The notes: generated by a model not told the origin, from the sequence alone. 64,000 nucleotides of DNA from Nostoc sp. UHCC 0302 (GCF_038096175.1 NZ_CP151099.1:3164501-3228500), one strand, 5' to 3'; positions 27,835 to 38,283 are shown, counted from the first letter of the stretch. A program made the numbers and translations.

Positions 27835-30354
27835 CTAATGGCGCTGGAACACAACAAATCCATTGGCTGGAACTATGGGATGAATATATCCGTTAGTTGC
27901 AGAGATATCAGCGCCAAAGTTGCCTATACTATTTCCTCCATAGAGTGCAGCATCACTATTAAATATCTCGTGCCACTGACCATCTCCAATTCGAGAATTA
28001 TTAATGGTGTACCCTGAAGAGAAGGGTTGATTATTTAAACTAGCAACCACTAAAAATTCTTCACTGATATCCCAACGTCTGAAAGCAATAACTCGATTGG
28101 CATTGTGGACATAGAGAATATCAATCAAATGCGATCGCATTCCTGAATGGTTGCGGCGCAACTGAATCAGGTCTTGGTAAAATCGGAACAATCTCTGACC
28201 AATAGTTTGGCGATCGCCTAGCAAATCCTCTCGGTTAGCCATGAAGTCGCTGTATCTGTAGGGTTTTTGTGCGCCAATCTCCTCACCCATTAAAAACATC
28301 GGAGTCCCAGCCGACAAAATTGACATTCCCACAGCAAAGTGACAACGTGCTTCAGCATAACGTCGGGTTTCTCCAATCAGTGGAGCTGAGTTTGCAGCCG
28401 AAACAATTGTGCGCCGAGACTCAACTCTAAGGCCTCCTTGTTCATAATATGAGTTGCCTGCTTCATCATGAGATTCATGATAGACAACCTTTCTATGGCC
28501 AGACCATCCCAACGCCCCTGCAAATCTATCCAGAGCTAGGGGTTCATTTGTACCGTATCCAGCCGTAGGAATTAATTTGGCATATTCCGTTCCTTGTCTA
28601 GCATCACCAATTAGATGGTGATAGAAGTTGGCATACCAAGCTGCATCAAAGCCCAACCCGCCAACATCAGGTGATTCAGTAACTGGCTCCCAATCAGAAT
28701 GATCCTCTGCTATGAGAAGAGCATTCGATTGGATTAACTTCATTGTCCTTGTCCATTCTCTGAGGAATTTAGCACCAAAAATATTGGCATTACTTACAGG
28801 TCTACCATCAGCGTGCAATTGGTTGTATGAATGCATCGAAGTCGTTTGATCAACCCGGAACCCATCTACATGAAATTCCTCCATTAAAGTTACTGCACTA
28901 CTGATGAACATTTTCCGCACTATCTCTTCATAAAACCGAGGTGCAAAACCTGTAGACAAGTTATCAAGATAGCCACCTTCGGGGAAACTTCTGCCGTCTG
29001 GGTAGAAATAATCGCTAGAGTTACCCTCATACCAGTAATAGCTATTGTGTTCGGGAATATCCGAGTCGTATGCCCATTCTGCCCGTTCTCCATCAGGATT
29101 GAAGTGGTTGTACACCACATCTAAAATCACCGCAATTCCATAACGATGGCATTCTCTAACAAAATGTTTCAGTTGGTCTCTACCACCAGCACTGTATTCG
29201 AGAGCAAAATAGTGAGATGTTTCATAGCCCCAATTAACTTCGTCTCGAAATTCTGACATCGGTAAGAGTTCAACAGCGTTAACTCCCAATTCTACTAAGT
29301 AGGGTAGTAAATTTATTGCATCCTGAAAATCTCCTGGTCTGTTTTGGCCATACCCTAAAGCCCCTACGTGGAGTTCGTAAATTACTAGATCCTCGACACG
29401 CTGGGGAACAGGACGTTCCAGTGAAAACTCATTACTCCAGAACTCCTCCTCTGGGATAAATTCCAGTTCTGGCCAGACTGGTTCTTGAAAATTTCTAGTC
29501 ACTGTATCAGGATTTACAATTACAGAGCAGCTTTTAGTACCATCCAAATCTTGATAATTTCCCGAAAAAGGTCTGTCCTCTGTATCTCTATATCGATTAG
29601 AAAAAGGTTTACCGTCAGGATTGATGTTGCCTTTCCCAATTTGGCAGCGAGAATATAAATCAGTGCGATAAACTACCCGTCCCCCTTCATTGACAATTCT
29701 AAACATATAAGGAATATGGTCAAAGCGGGAGAAATCAGCAAGTTCTGGTGATACTGTGACATCTGTTTGCCAAATACCCTCATCTGTCCGCAACAGAGGA
29801 AATGGCCCCAGGTTGGGATTCATGCCAAAATCAGGATCATTGCGAAAAACATCATCTGCAATATAGCCACTACTACGGTTACCAAACACAACTTCTACAT
29901 TACGGGCATTTGGCGACCAGACAGCAAACCGCAGCGCAGGTTGAGATTGACCAGGAATATAATATGGTTGCGCCCCTACTCTGCGGCTGTGAACTAGATA
30001 ATATATTTGTTGTAGAGACTGACTGTTGTCAGGAGATTGTAAGGTAAAACTACGATAGCGATCGCTAGAATTACTATCGTTAATCTCAGTTGGGATTCCC
30101 CAAAGATTATTACCTGCTGGACTATCTACCATTACACCCCAGCGAAATAACCAGCCAATTTGGGAATCATCAAGTTCAACCGTAGTCTGGAAGCAGGGAC
30201 AGCCATCTTCTCCAATCATTTGCTGCATTTGTTGCGATCGCCATTGTTGAGAATAGCGACCGTTTTCATCCCAACTCCCAATTAAACGGGGATTGTTAAA
30301 AATTGCTCTTTTAAAACCTGTGAAATAGGTAAACTGAACAGGAATTTTAGCCAT
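27835..30354 (-). CDS. GH13 alpha-amylase / glucan branching enzyme-like protein
   Basis: This large protein has 839 residues. The first 115 residues form a beta-rich domain with GSWDENGRYSQQWRSQQM, resembling a starch-binding domain. A CBM48-like domain follows (LRFAVWSPNARNVEVVFG). The GH13 barrel shows DVVYNHFNPDG (region I), nucleophile Asp502 in DGFRVDQTTS, acid/base Glu550 in IAEDHSDW, and HESHDE (region IV). A C-terminal beta domain ends the protein. It probably acts on alpha-1,4 glucans such as glycogen in the cytoplasm; no signal peptide is present. Hydrolase, branching and debranching activity cannot be told apart by eye. It is the last gene of the 41923-27835 run. Confidence 0.88.
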   Translation of the reverse strand: MAKIPVQFTYFTGFKRAIFNNPRLIGSWDENGRYSQQWRSQQMQQMIGEDGCPCFQTTVELDDSQIGWLFRWGVMVDSPAGNNLWGIPTEINDSNSSDRYRSFTLQSPDNSQSLQQIYYLVHSRRVGAQPYYIPGQSQPALRFAVWSPNARNVEVVFGNRSSGYIADDVFRNDPDFGMNPNLGPFPLLRTDEGIWQTDVTVSPELADFSRFDHIPYMFRIVNEGGRVVYRTDLYSRCQIGKGNINPDGKPFSNRYRDTEDRPFSGNYQDLDGTKSCSVIVNPDTVTRNFQEPVWPELEFIPEEEFWSNEFSLERPVPQRVEDLVIYELHVGALGYGQNRPGDFQDAINLLPYLVELGVNAVELLPMSEFRDEVNWGYETSHYFALEYSAGGRDQLKHFVRECHRYGIAVILDVVYNHFNPDGERAEWAYDSDIPEHNSYYWYEGNSSDYFYPDGRSFPEGGYLDNLSTGFAPRFYEEIVRKMFISSAVTLMEEFHVDGFRVDQTTSMHSYNQLHADGRPVSNANIFGAKFLREWTRTMKLIQSNALLIAEDHSDWEPVTESPDVGGLGFDAAWYANFYHHLIGDARQGTEYAKLIPTAGYGTNEPLALDRFAGALGWSGHRKVVYHESHDEAGNSYYEQGGLRVESRRTIVSAANSAPLIGETRRYAEARCHFAVGMSILSAGTPMFLMGEEIGAQKPYRYSDFMANREDLLGDRQTIGQRLFRFYQDLIQLRRNHSGMRSHLIDILYVHNANRVIAFRRWDISEEFLVVASLNNQPFSSGYTINNSRIGDGQWHEIFNSDAALYGGNSIGNFGADISATNGYIHPIVPANGFVVFQRH

Positions 30355-30416
30355 GATGGCATCCTTCAGGTAATTAGATTATAGTTTTCTGCTTGATCAC
30401 CACCACTTTTTGCAAG

Positions 30417-30887
30417 TTACGCAATATGTGCAGGCTGAGTTTTCCCACCTGTTAAATCTGTCTCTAAAAGCGGTGGATTATCTTGATCAATAAAGCCTTG
30501 GCTAATCTCCACAATTCTGCCGTCTGGGTCAGCAATCCAAACCGATCGCCATCCTGGGATATAATCATCAAAGTTAAGCGGCCCCAGGGTGATTTTTGCA
30601 TCATTGCCCATCTCTGCCAACTTAGCGGAAATATCATCAACTTGAAAAGCAAAATGTCGCCATGCGGGATATTGTGGCCCATCTCTATCAGTGGGTAAAA
30701 CAGGAGATTCTCCTTGTGCTTGGAAAATTTCTAGGTACATTTCACCCAATTTAATAAATACTATTTGCTGGTCGCCAAGTGATACAACCCGTGCGCGCAC
30801 AAAGCCGAAATATTTAGTGTAAAACTTTTCTGTTGCGATCGGGTCTTGACAGCTGATTGCCATATGAGAAAAGACTAAAAAACCCAT
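30417..30887 (-). CDS. VOC-family (glyoxalase/dioxygenase fold) protein
   Basis: This 156-residue protein has two beta-alpha-beta-beta-beta modules. FSHMAISCQDPIATEKFYTK carries the first metal-site His, HFAFQVDDISAKLAEMG the second, and VWIADPDGRIVEISQGF the Glu. Family members are metal-dependent lyases, isomerases or dioxygenases, or ligand-binding proteins. It lies 86 bp downstream of the GMC gene and 62 bp before the GH13 gene, all on the - strand. Confidence 0.88.
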   Translation of the reverse strand: MGFLVFSHMAISCQDPIATEKFYTKYFGFVRARVVSLGDQQIVFIKLGEMYLEIFQAQGESPVLPTDRDGPQYPAWRHFAFQVDDISAKLAEMGNDAKITLGPLNFDDYIPGWRSVWIADPDGRIVEISQGFIDQDNPPLLETDLTGGKTQPAHIA

Positions 30888-30973
30888 TACCGCTCCCCCG
30901 ATATAATTTGGATTTACGCATTAAAGACTCCCAGTAAGTAGGTAGATATCATTTCTCTGCCTCCATCTAGTTA

Positions 30974-32506
30974 TCAAACGTGTAAACTATACTCATCTTT
31001 GATGAGGTCAGAAACTTTCTCAGCAATCATCACAATACCTGTATGGCAGTTTCCCGAAGGTACTACAGGCATCACACTAGCATCAGCTACCCTAAGTCCC
31101 TCCACATCATAGACGTGCAAATGAGGATCTACTACTGCCATATTATCTAGACCCATTTTGCATGACCCAACTTGATGATGATAAGAGTCTGCTCTTTGTT
31201 TGACAAATGCTCGTAGTTGTTCGTGATTCTGCACATCTGGCCCTGGCATCACTTCTTGTTTCACCCAACTAGAGAAAGCTTTTGTAGCAAATATGTCCCG
31301 GGCTATTTTCACACTTTGGATTAAGCGCTCAAGGTCAGCTTGAGTACTAAGATAATTGGGGTTAACAAGCGGCTTATCTAGCGGGTTACTACTAGCCAAC
31401 CTAATCCAACCGCGCGACGTTGGGCGAACAACACCAGGTAAGATACTGACAGCATTAGGATAATTTTGACCAATAATAATGTCAAAAGGGACGTGAACAA
31501 AACCCAGTTGCAAATCTGGGCCAATCCAACCTGGTTCTGATTGACAAAATAAAGCACTTTCTGACAGATTCAAGTTCGGTGGTGGTATGGCTTTTGTTGT
31601 TTCATAAATCACACCAGTCAGGACATGATTATGAAAGTTTTCGCCTACACCAGGTACATCGGCTATGACAGCAATACCGAACTCCTGCAACTGACTAGGA
31701 TTACCGATACCAGAAAGTAACAAAAGTTTAGGAGACTCAATCGCACCAGCGCAGACAATCACCTCATAATTGGCATAGGCAGTTTTAATTTCATCATTCT
31801 GTGTGTACTCCACGCCGTTACAGCGCTTACCTACAAACAGCAACCTGGTAGCTTGGGAGTCCGTACTGAGAGTGAGATTAGGTCGCTTCAAAACCGGATT
31901 GAGATAGGCATCTGCCATACTATGACGCTTACCGTCCTTGATGTTGATATGATGCCAGCCTACCCCTTCCATCTTGGGGCCGTTAAAATCTGGTGTATAG
32001 GGGTAGCCTAACTCCAAACAAGCATTAATAAATACTTCAGAGGTTGGATTCGGGTTGTGCAGTTTAGCATTGATGACATTAAGTGGGCCACCTTTACCAG
32101 CCCACGGACTAGAGTCGTCTTCTTGGTTTTCCAACTTCTGGAAGTAGGGCAAAACATCCTGATAGGCCCAACCGGGACAGCCATTGTAAGCCCAATTATC
32201 GTAATCGGATGTATGCCCCCGGATATGCATCATAATATATAAATTACTGCTGCCGCCTGGTATCTTACCCCTTGGTTCATGGGTGATACGCCCCTCCAAA
32301 CTGGGTTGTGGAACACTGGTATAATCCCAGTCTATTTCTGAGCCAAGCAACGTAGGCCATATTGAGGGGTTATCGACAGTTGGGGGAATATTGGCCCCGC
32401 CAGCTTCTAAAACCAGCACCTTAACTGCTGGATTTTCGCTGAGACGATTGGCAAGAACTGATCCTGCTGAACCAGCCCCGACAACAATGAAATCAAATTC
32501 ACTCAT
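30974..32506 (-). CDS. GMC-family FAD oxidoreductase
   Basis: This flavoenzyme has 510 residues. The ATG at 32506 is chosen because AAGGGG lies 6 bases upstream. It shows [15 protein letters not shown], the GMC signature with [18 protein letters not shown], the second signature [18 protein letters not shown], and the catalytic His in [11 protein letters not shown]. It is a diverged paralogue of the enzyme at 10743-12257. The substrate is probably an alcohol produced or used in the same island. The upstream SnoaL-like gene ends 27 bp before this start. Confidence 0.93.
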   Translation of the reverse strand: MSEFDFIVVGAGSAGSVLANRLSENPAVKVLVLEAGGANIPPTVDNPSIWPTLLGSEIDWDYTSVPQPSLEGRITHEPRGKIPGGSSNLYIMMHIRGHTSDYDNWAYNGCPGWAYQDVLPYFQKLENQEDDSSPWAGKGGPLNVINAKLHNPNPTSEVFINACLELGYPYTPDFNGPKMEGVGWHHINIKDGKRHSMADAYLNPVLKRPNLTLSTDSQATRLLFVGKRCNGVEYTQNDEIKTAYANYEVIVCAGAIESPKLLLLSGIGNPSQLQEFGIAVIADVPGVGENFHNHVLTGVIYETTKAIPPPNLNLSESALFCQSEPGWIGPDLQLGFVHVPFDIIIGQNYPNAVSILPGVVRPTSRGWIRLASSNPLDKPLVNPNYLSTQADLERLIQSVKIARDIFATKAFSSWVKQEVMPGPDVQNHEQLRAFVKQRADSYHHQVGSCKMGLDNMAVVDPHLHVYDVEGLRVADASVMPVVPSGNCHTGIVMIAEKVSDLIKDEYSLHV

Positions 32507-32533
32507 ATAGCCCCTTCTCAAACTGATAGGGTT

Positions 32534-32914
32534 TTAGTTCAACCTTTGATTAACAAAAGGGTCAAATGGTCTGGTATCATGGAAGTTAGCCATGTAAGTA
32601 ATTTTGCCGTTCTTAAGACGAAAATAGTTGGCGACGTTTGCCTCAATTAGTACACCAGTAGCGTTGGCGGCTGAAATGTGAGAGACGACGCAAGCCTCGT
32701 GGCCATTAATGACTATTTGTTTTGGCAGGTTTTGGAATTTGGAATAACCCTTCTTTATACCGCCGACAGCACCCTGTAAAACACCGACCCCCTCAATATG
32801 ACCTGCTAGCTGTTCATCTACAACCACATTGTCATCAAACAGCGTTAGCCAAGTATCCCAATCACCAGCATTGACAACTTCGTAGTATTTGTTAATGATG
32901 TCTCTAGTGTTCAT
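32534..32914 (-). CDS. SnoaL-like (NTF2-fold) protein
   Basis: This 126-residue protein begins MNTRDIINKYYEVVNAGDWD, the classic SnoaL start helix, followed by LFDDNVVVDEQLAGHIEGV and NYFRLKNGKITYMANFHDT. It is one cone-shaped domain, enzyme or binder. It starts the second transcription unit of the island, since a terminator-like hairpin separates it from the cupin gene upstream. The 310-bp gap 32915-33224 must hold its promoter. Confidence 0.85.
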   Translation of the reverse strand: MNTRDIINKYYEVVNAGDWDTWLTLFDDNVVVDEQLAGHIEGVGVLQGAVGGIKKGYSKFQNLPKQIVINGHEACVVSHISAANATGVLIEANVANYFRLKNGKITYMANFHDTRPFDPFVNQRLN

Positions 32915-33083
32915 TTATTTTCTTCTTGAGCTTTCTTCGTGTTTTAGTTCATTAAATTAGGTATTATTTAGCCTGAAGTTGATATAGATAAAAAACGTTC
33001 ATGCTTAACCTAAAATACCGATTCACTAATACTAAAAACTAGGCTTATTCAAGTTAAGCTGAGGAAATTGAGGTCTTTCCAGA

Positions 33084-33107
33084 AATAAAAACTGGGGGTT
33101 TTCCCCA
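33084..33107 (-). terminator. Rho-independent terminator after the cupin gene
   Basis: On the - strand TGGGG-AAAAC-CCCCA (33093-33107) forms a tight hairpin, followed by GTTTTTATT. It lies 118 bp beyond the cupin stop and would end the transcript from 41923. Confidence 0.65.
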
Positions 33108-33224
33108 CAATTAAAATTACTGAATTGGTGTTATGTAAAGGATTTCAAAGATTTTTTGAAGGCTCTAAGTACACTTAATCTAGGGAAACTTGAGTTTAGG
33201 CTAGAAAACAGCTAAACATTTACT

Positions 33225-33731
33225 CTAATTAGAAGCTTGCGAAGATGGAGGAATGATTTCTACTCCGTACTTTGGAGAGATCGCTAAAATTTGTTCCAGC
33301 TCGTCGGGTCTGACAGGAGGAGAGAGAGTAAACTCACCTTCTGCTGGGACACCCGCTTCTGCAAAAAATTTTTCTAACCCTGCTGGTGTCACCCAAACAA
33401 GCATTCTTGCTGGCGTAGAGCCTCGGTTGATAAAACTGTGACGCTGACCTTTGGGAGAGTGGATGAATGTTCCAGCAGTGGCAACAATGTTCTCGTCGTC
33501 AAGATGGAACTCAACTTCTCCATCTCTAACAAAAAATGATTCGTTTTCGTGAGTATGTCTGTGGGGAGGCGGCCCGTTTTGTGGTCTAACCACGAACTCT
33601 ACGAGCGCATAGGTTTCCCCAGTATCTTTACCTACTGCCTTTATGGTACACAAATCACCAAAAAACACCCAGTACTTTGGATCTTGACCTTGACCATCTT
33701 GCAACCATAAAGTGGCTTGATTAAGCGTCAT
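33225..33731 (-). CDS. Cupin-domain protein
   Basis: This 168-residue protein has one cupin barrel. VVRPQNGPPPHRHTHENESF is motif 1, with the usual His residues and Glu, and GTFIHSPKGQRHSFINRGST is motif 2. A C-terminal tail (FFAEAGVPAEGEFTLSPPV) is seen in quercetin-dioxygenase-like cupins. It may be a metal-dependent dioxygenase or isomerase. It follows the hydrolase gene by 70 bp and ends the first unit of the island. Confidence 0.88.
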   Translation of the reverse strand: MTLNQATLWLQDGQGQDPKYWVFFGDLCTIKAVGKDTGETYALVEFVVRPQNGPPPHRHTHENESFFVRDGEVEFHLDDENIVATAGTFIHSPKGQRHSFINRGSTPARMLVWVTPAGLEKFFAEAGVPAEGEFTLSPPVRPDELEQILAISPKYGVEIIPPSSQASN

Positions 33732-33801
33732 TGTGATTTTCCTCTTAAGGCATTACTAAACTTTTTCTAAATACCCAAATCCTTAAATTCCTCTTCCTGA
33801 C

Positions 33802-35085
33802 TTACGGAATATCAGGAAGTCCATAATCATAAAATCGGTGTTCGCCCCAGGTTTCACGATGAATGAGACCTTGCGAATTGACTACTGAGAACGTTGACTC
33901 GATGGGCTTGCCTTGGAAACGATCAGCAATCCAATCTGCAATATAAGCCCATTCGCTTGGGCCTAGGGCGCTTGAAGGTCTACTGTGAAGCGTATGTCCC
34001 TCACCTTTGTAGAGCAGCAACTCCTTCGGTGTAGTAATTTCGTTTAAGACATCAAAAACAGATTCGATCGCGGCAAAATCATCATCCTCCCCTGCGATAA
34101 CGAGATAGGGGCACTTCACTTTTGCTCCCAATCCTTCAGCATTGATATCCTGGATAAATTTGTCAAACTTTTCTTCATCCGTATAACCTGACATATACAT
34201 AAAACGAAGCTTGAATGAGGGTGAATACATATTGAAGGCTGTTTTTTCGCCCCTTTCGTAGCTGGGGTAAGCAACAGCACAAGCTTTAATGGCGGGGTCA
34301 CTCACGGCAATTTGCGTTCCCCAAATCGAGCCCATACTTACGCCTCGCACTGCAATCCGGTCGTGGTCTAGCTCATTTTGCTGACGCAACCAAACCAGCA
34401 CTGCTTTCCCTGCCTCGTAGAATCCCGTTTCTGTGACAAAAATTTCGCGGAGGGCGCTGCTAAATTGCCCTGGTCCATCAAACATGAAGACTGCGATGCC
34501 GCGACTGAGAAATTGATCGCCATAGAGTGCAACGGAAATTTCTTTTGTGCTGTCCATTCCACCAACTGTAATCACATATGGCACGCGGTCACCCAGTTGA
34601 TAGTTGGGTGGTAAGTGTAGCCAGCCTGGTATCGACTTGCCTTCGTAGGGAATTTCCGCCTTACGCACTACATGATCAGCATAATCAGCATATTTGGCAT
34701 AGCAGTAGTTTTTACGCTTCTCGTACTCAAGATTTTGTTTTGTTGGTTCAAAAATCGGCCACTGGGCCTGTCCATACAAAATCGCGGCAATAAAGTAATT
34801 TTCCCGCGCTGCAACTGTATGTTCCAACTTCTCTAGTTTCTCGGCCTGTGTTTGCCGATGAACAGCAGCAGCACCGTACTCACGGGCGATGTCGTTGTAC
34901 TTTTTGACATTCTGTTCAACCCGGATAAAATCGCCAAGTGCTCCGATTCCACATGGAAATAGGGCAAAATCAATATCCCCCTGATCCCAAGTCACGCCTA
35001 CAGTTCTGATGATATTATCTAGAATCCAGCGTTGTTCTTGGAAACGCTTTATCCGGTTTTCCACTTTATTTGACATTACTGGCAT
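33802..35085 (-). CDS. Alpha/beta hydrolase (FrsA/DUF1100-like esterase)
   Basis: The ATG at 35085 is preceded by CAGGAGATCATC, giving about 427 residues; an upstream in-frame start at 35127 is less likely. A helical N-terminal region precedes the hydrolase core. The nucleophile elbow is VRGVSMGSIWG, an acidic residue lies in VIAGEDDDFAAIES, and the His in YKGEGHTLHSRP. This arrangement is seen in FrsA-like esterases and C-C bond hydrolases such as 2,6-dihydroxypseudooxynicotine hydrolase. It may cleave the product of the neighbouring enzymes. Confidence 0.87.
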   Translation of the reverse strand: MPVMSNKVENRIKRFQEQRWILDNIIRTVGVTWDQGDIDFALFPCGIGALGDFIRVEQNVKKYNDIAREYGAAAVHRQTQAEKLEKLEHTVAARENYFIAAILYGQAQWPIFEPTKQNLEYEKRKNYCYAKYADYADHVVRKAEIPYEGKSIPGWLHLPPNYQLGDRVPYVITVGGMDSTKEISVALYGDQFLSRGIAVFMFDGPGQFSSALREIFVTETGFYEAGKAVLVWLRQQNELDHDRIAVRGVSMGSIWGTQIAVSDPAIKACAVAYPSYERGEKTAFNMYSPSFKLRFMYMSGYTDEEKFDKFIQDINAEGLGAKVKCPYLVIAGEDDDFAAIESVFDVLNEITTPKELLLYKGEGHTLHSRPSSALGPSEWAYIADWIADRFQGKPIESTFSVVNSQGLIHRETWGEHRFYDYGLPDIP

Positions 35086-35133
35086 GATGATCTCCTGTGC
35101 ATTAAATGTGGACCTTTTTGCGTCCAACCCATC

Positions 35134-36030
35134 TTAAGCAGTAGCTGAAGCAGCGATCGCACCAAGCTGTTGTATCAAACCTAAGGAATCCTCGCTGACC
35201 CATATTTCTTCAATTTGACCACCAGTAAGATGGAAAAGGTCATTCCCTACATCTTTCACCGATTTGCCAGTCGGGGCAATACCGAGAAACTCCCCTTTAT
35301 GAGTGCCGGTCAGCCAGTAACGACATCCTATCTTTTGGCCCTCAACAATCTGACGCTCAACTGTGAATTGGACATCAGGGAAAGCGTTACGCAGTCCAGT
35401 GACAAATTGCTTCATCCCGTTATGTCCACGAACTGGGTCTGGTAAGGTAGGAATTCTAAAAGCGAAGTTGGCAGCCATAATTTCATCTATGGCCTCCAGT
35501 TTTCCTTGATTCATCACCTCATCAAAGTAACGACTAACAGTTTCTTTGTTGACTTCTGGTGAGGTTTGTTCTGGTGGTGTTGGGGCTGTTTGTCTTGGGA
35601 AAATACCTTGACCGATCTGTTGGAGCAGCCCCAAAGAGTCCTCATTAGCTATGACTTCGGCAATTTTGCCATTAACGATGCGATGCCAACTCATGCCCTC
35701 GAGTAGGAATGATTTGCCCTGGGCAGGAATGTCCCCTATGGCTGTAGGAAATGGCTTACCAGTATGATTCCCCCTTGCTGTCCAACGAGTCAAGACCATA
35801 TCTCCTTCAGCCAACACATCTTCCATAGCAAAATGAATACCAGGAAAAGAGCCGATGAGCATATTAACCAGACCCTTGTATCCTTCAACACCGCGAAATG
35901 GTTCGGCGTGAGTGGGAAGTGTAAAAATAAAATCAGGTCCACAAATCTCCTCTAGGGTGGTTATGTTCCCTTCATTGAAGACTTCATAGAAATAACGGCG
36001 GACGATCGCCTTGTTTGCATCTGTAGACAT
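35134..36030 (-). CDS. Tandem SnoaL/ester-cyclase protein, two fused domains
   Basis: The ATG at 36030 follows GGAGTATCACCT. The 298-residue product contains two similar SnoaL domains. Domain 1 begins ANKAIVRRYFYEVFNEGNIT and ends NEDSLGLLQQIGQ; domain 2 begins VNKETVSRYFDEVMNQGKLE and ends SEDSLGLIQQLGA. A Pro/Thr-rich linker (RQTAPTPPEQTSPE) joins them. Single-domain relatives act as polyketide or ester cyclases with a His/Asp pair. Internal duplication with shared ends points to a gene fusion after duplication. Confidence 0.9.
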   Translation of the reverse strand: MSTDANKAIVRRYFYEVFNEGNITTLEEICGPDFIFTLPTHAEPFRGVEGYKGLVNMLIGSFPGIHFAMEDVLAEGDMVLTRWTARGNHTGKPFPTAIGDIPAQGKSFLLEGMSWHRIVNGKIAEVIANEDSLGLLQQIGQGIFPRQTAPTPPEQTSPEVNKETVSRYFDEVMNQGKLEAIDEIMAANFAFRIPTLPDPVRGHNGMKQFVTGLRNAFPDVQFTVERQIVEGQKIGCRYWLTGTHKGEFLGIAPTGKSVKDVGNDLFHLTGGQIEEIWVSEDSLGLIQQLGAIAASATA

Positions 36031-36074
36031 AGGTGATACTCCGTTGAGTAAAGTTGATTCAATTCTGGGAAATC

Positions 36075-36527
36075 TCAAAGTCTGGCAGAGCCTTCGGCAT
36101 AATCTAGTAAGTCCACAATGTAAAGTGAAATCACTGGCTTTTGGGTTTTTGGCGATCGCTTCACCATCCAGGTCTGATTCGCATCGGCAACAATTCGTTG
36201 ACTTTTAGCTGTTGGTGGCTCCCAAGTGCTGGCTTGCCAGTTGACAATAACTTTAACTTCTGTATGGTCATTGCCAGTCGATGTAGACGCTACTTTTTTG
36301 AGAGTGTGTACTTCATCAAAGAAAATACCAGTTACACGCTCATACCAACCCTTAAAGCCATCAAAGCCATAGACTGTGCCCTCAGGAAAGCGCATTTCTA
36401 AATCTTCTTCAGCTAGCAAGGGAACATATTCTTCAACTGGAACGTGAGCGTCGAGTTTCATATACCAATTCGTTGCCAGTTGCTGAATTTCCAAATCCGT
36501 TAGGGGTGCTAGATTATTTACTACCAT
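36075..36527 (-). CDS. SnoaL-like (NTF2-fold) protein
   Basis: This 150-residue protein has LATNWYMKLDAHVPVEEYVP, EEDLEMRFPEGTVYGFDGFK and WYERVTGIFFDEVHTLKKVA, then a beta sheet ending ISLYIVDLLDYAEG. It is a third NTF2-type fold in the same transcript, more diverged than the tandem protein that follows 44 bp later. The function is not defined; it may bind or reshape the pathway intermediate. Confidence 0.82.
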   Translation of the reverse strand: MVVNNLAPLTDLEIQQLATNWYMKLDAHVPVEEYVPLLAEEDLEMRFPEGTVYGFDGFKGWYERVTGIFFDEVHTLKKVASTSTGNDHTEVKVIVNWQASTWEPPTAKSQRIVADANQTWMVKRSPKTQKPVISLYIVDLLDYAEGSARL

Positions 36528-36576
36528 TATTTTTCGACCAGGGAATCAGTGAAGATGTTACTGAAATTTCCTTAAA

Positions 36577-38283
36577 CTACTGTCCGCAGCTAATGTCTAT
36601 CATTTCCGGGTGAACATTTGCTTCCAAAACCACATCGATAAGAAATGGGCCCTTGTGGGCTAATGCCTGTTCAAGAGCTGGGGCTATCTCTTGCGGCTTC
36701 TCGATGCGCACACCCTCAACTCCCATCGAACGCGCCATTTCGACAAAATTAATCTCTGGCTTAGATAAATCAAAACTCAGGGGATAGTCATGCTGTGATA
36801 TACCCCGTTCTTGCCAGTAAGCTTGAATATTCACTTGTAGCAATCTGTAGGAGCGATTATTACAGATAACAAACTTGGCATCTATATTGTGACGAGCAGC
36901 TGACCAAAGTGCCTGAATTGTGTACATAGCAGCGCCATCACCAGTAAACCCAATTACCGTTTTGTCAGGATTAGCAAGTTTAGCTCCAATCGTTCCTGGA
37001 ATTCCCACCCCTAGAGAACCACCACGAGAAAGAAAATAATGCCCTGGTTTGGTAGGGATTAAATAACGTGTCAGATCGGGAGAACTCGTGAGAGCTTCAT
37101 CGAAGATAATTACATCTTCTGGTAATTGATCTGCTAATTCTGCTGCAAAGCGAGAAAAGTGCAAGGGGACAGAATCCCAATTTTCTCGATCAGCTTGCAA
37201 CTCACGTTTATGGTTCTCTTCTTTAGCTTGAGCAATATCAGCAGTTCGCACCTTAGCAGTTTTTTTCTGCTCTGGTGTCATAATTGCTGACAAAATTTTT
37301 GCCAGATGAGCAAGCGTTAGTTTTGGATCGCTAACTAGTCCTAAATCAACTGAGTGATTTTTCGCAATCTCATATGCATTTAAATCAATATGAATAACCT
37401 TAGCTCCTGGTGCAAAGATATTGCCCAGTTCCGGGAACACCTCCGGCAAAAGGTATGTGCCACAAACTAAGTTGACATCGCCTCTAGAGGTGATGGGTCG
37501 GCTTTGATAGCCAAACATATGCCCCGTCATACCTTGATACAGAGGATGAGCGTGACTCATGTTCAATTCACCAGCATCAGTTTCCCAGACTTCTGCACCC
37601 AAGAGTTCAGCAACACGGGTCAATTCATCTTGTGCGCCAGAATAAGCAACTCCATCGCCGACAAAAATCATTGGCTTGTGAGCAGATGCCAACATGGTTG
37701 CGGCTGTTTTGAGCAACGCTTCATCTGGCAAAACTTTGGTGGATGGGATAGAAGTTGGTCTGACTTCTTCAACTACGGGAGCATCCAAAATATCTACTGG
37801 TAGACAAACATAGACAGGCCCCATTGGCGGGGTGGCAGCAATTTTAATTGCTCGACGCAAAACTCGCAGCAATGAAGATGGCTCTATTACCATTGTTGAC
37901 CACTTGGTAACGGGTTGAGCAAAAGCCACTAAATCGCCTGCCATTTGAGCGTCCATTGCTTGGTATTTAATACCTGCATCACCACCGATGACTACCAGTG
38001 GTGAGTGACCTCGGTATGCCTGATAAAGTGCGCCGATCGCATTTCCTAAACCTGGAGTACTATGAATTTGTACCAGAGCAGGCTTTTTCGTTGCTCTAGC
38101 GTAACCATCTGCTGCCATCACAGCAACGGATTCTTGCAATGTCAAGATGTATTTCAGGTCTGGATATTCCCGAATAGCATCCAAGAATCCTTCTTCTGAT
38201 GTGCCGGGATTACCGAACATATAATGGATGCCATCTGCCAAAAATTGTTCCAGAATGGCAAAGCGGCCTGTTTTGTTAGTCAT
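36577..38283 (-). CDS. ThDP-dependent enzyme, benzoylformate decarboxylase-like
   Basis: This protein has 568 residues from the ATG at 38283 (GAAGG 10 bases upstream). The N-terminal Pyr domain has MFGNPGTSEEGFLDAI and the ThDP-activating Glu in LTLQESVAVMAADGYAR. A central domain follows, and the PP domain has the Mg-ThDP motif GFTGDGAAMYTIQALWSA ending in NNRSYRLL. This group includes benzoylformate decarboxylase, acetolactate synthase and carboligases. A non-oxidative decarboxylation or carboligation of a 2-keto acid is likely. It is the central enzyme of the island. Confidence 0.92.
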   Translation of the reverse strand: MTNKTGRFAILEQFLADGIHYMFGNPGTSEEGFLDAIREYPDLKYILTLQESVAVMAADGYARATKKPALVQIHSTPGLGNAIGALYQAYRGHSPLVVIGGDAGIKYQAMDAQMAGDLVAFAQPVTKWSTMVIEPSSLLRVLRRAIKIAATPPMGPVYVCLPVDILDAPVVEEVRPTSIPSTKVLPDEALLKTAATMLASAHKPMIFVGDGVAYSGAQDELTRVAELLGAEVWETDAGELNMSHAHPLYQGMTGHMFGYQSRPITSRGDVNLVCGTYLLPEVFPELGNIFAPGAKVIHIDLNAYEIAKNHSVDLGLVSDPKLTLAHLAKILSAIMTPEQKKTAKVRTADIAQAKEENHKRELQADRENWDSVPLHFSRFAAELADQLPEDVIIFDEALTSSPDLTRYLIPTKPGHYFLSRGGSLGVGIPGTIGAKLANPDKTVIGFTGDGAAMYTIQALWSAARHNIDAKFVICNNRSYRLLQVNIQAYWQERGISQHDYPLSFDLSKPEINFVEMARSMGVEGVRIEKPQEIAPALEQALAHKGPFLIDVVLEANVHPEMIDISCGQ

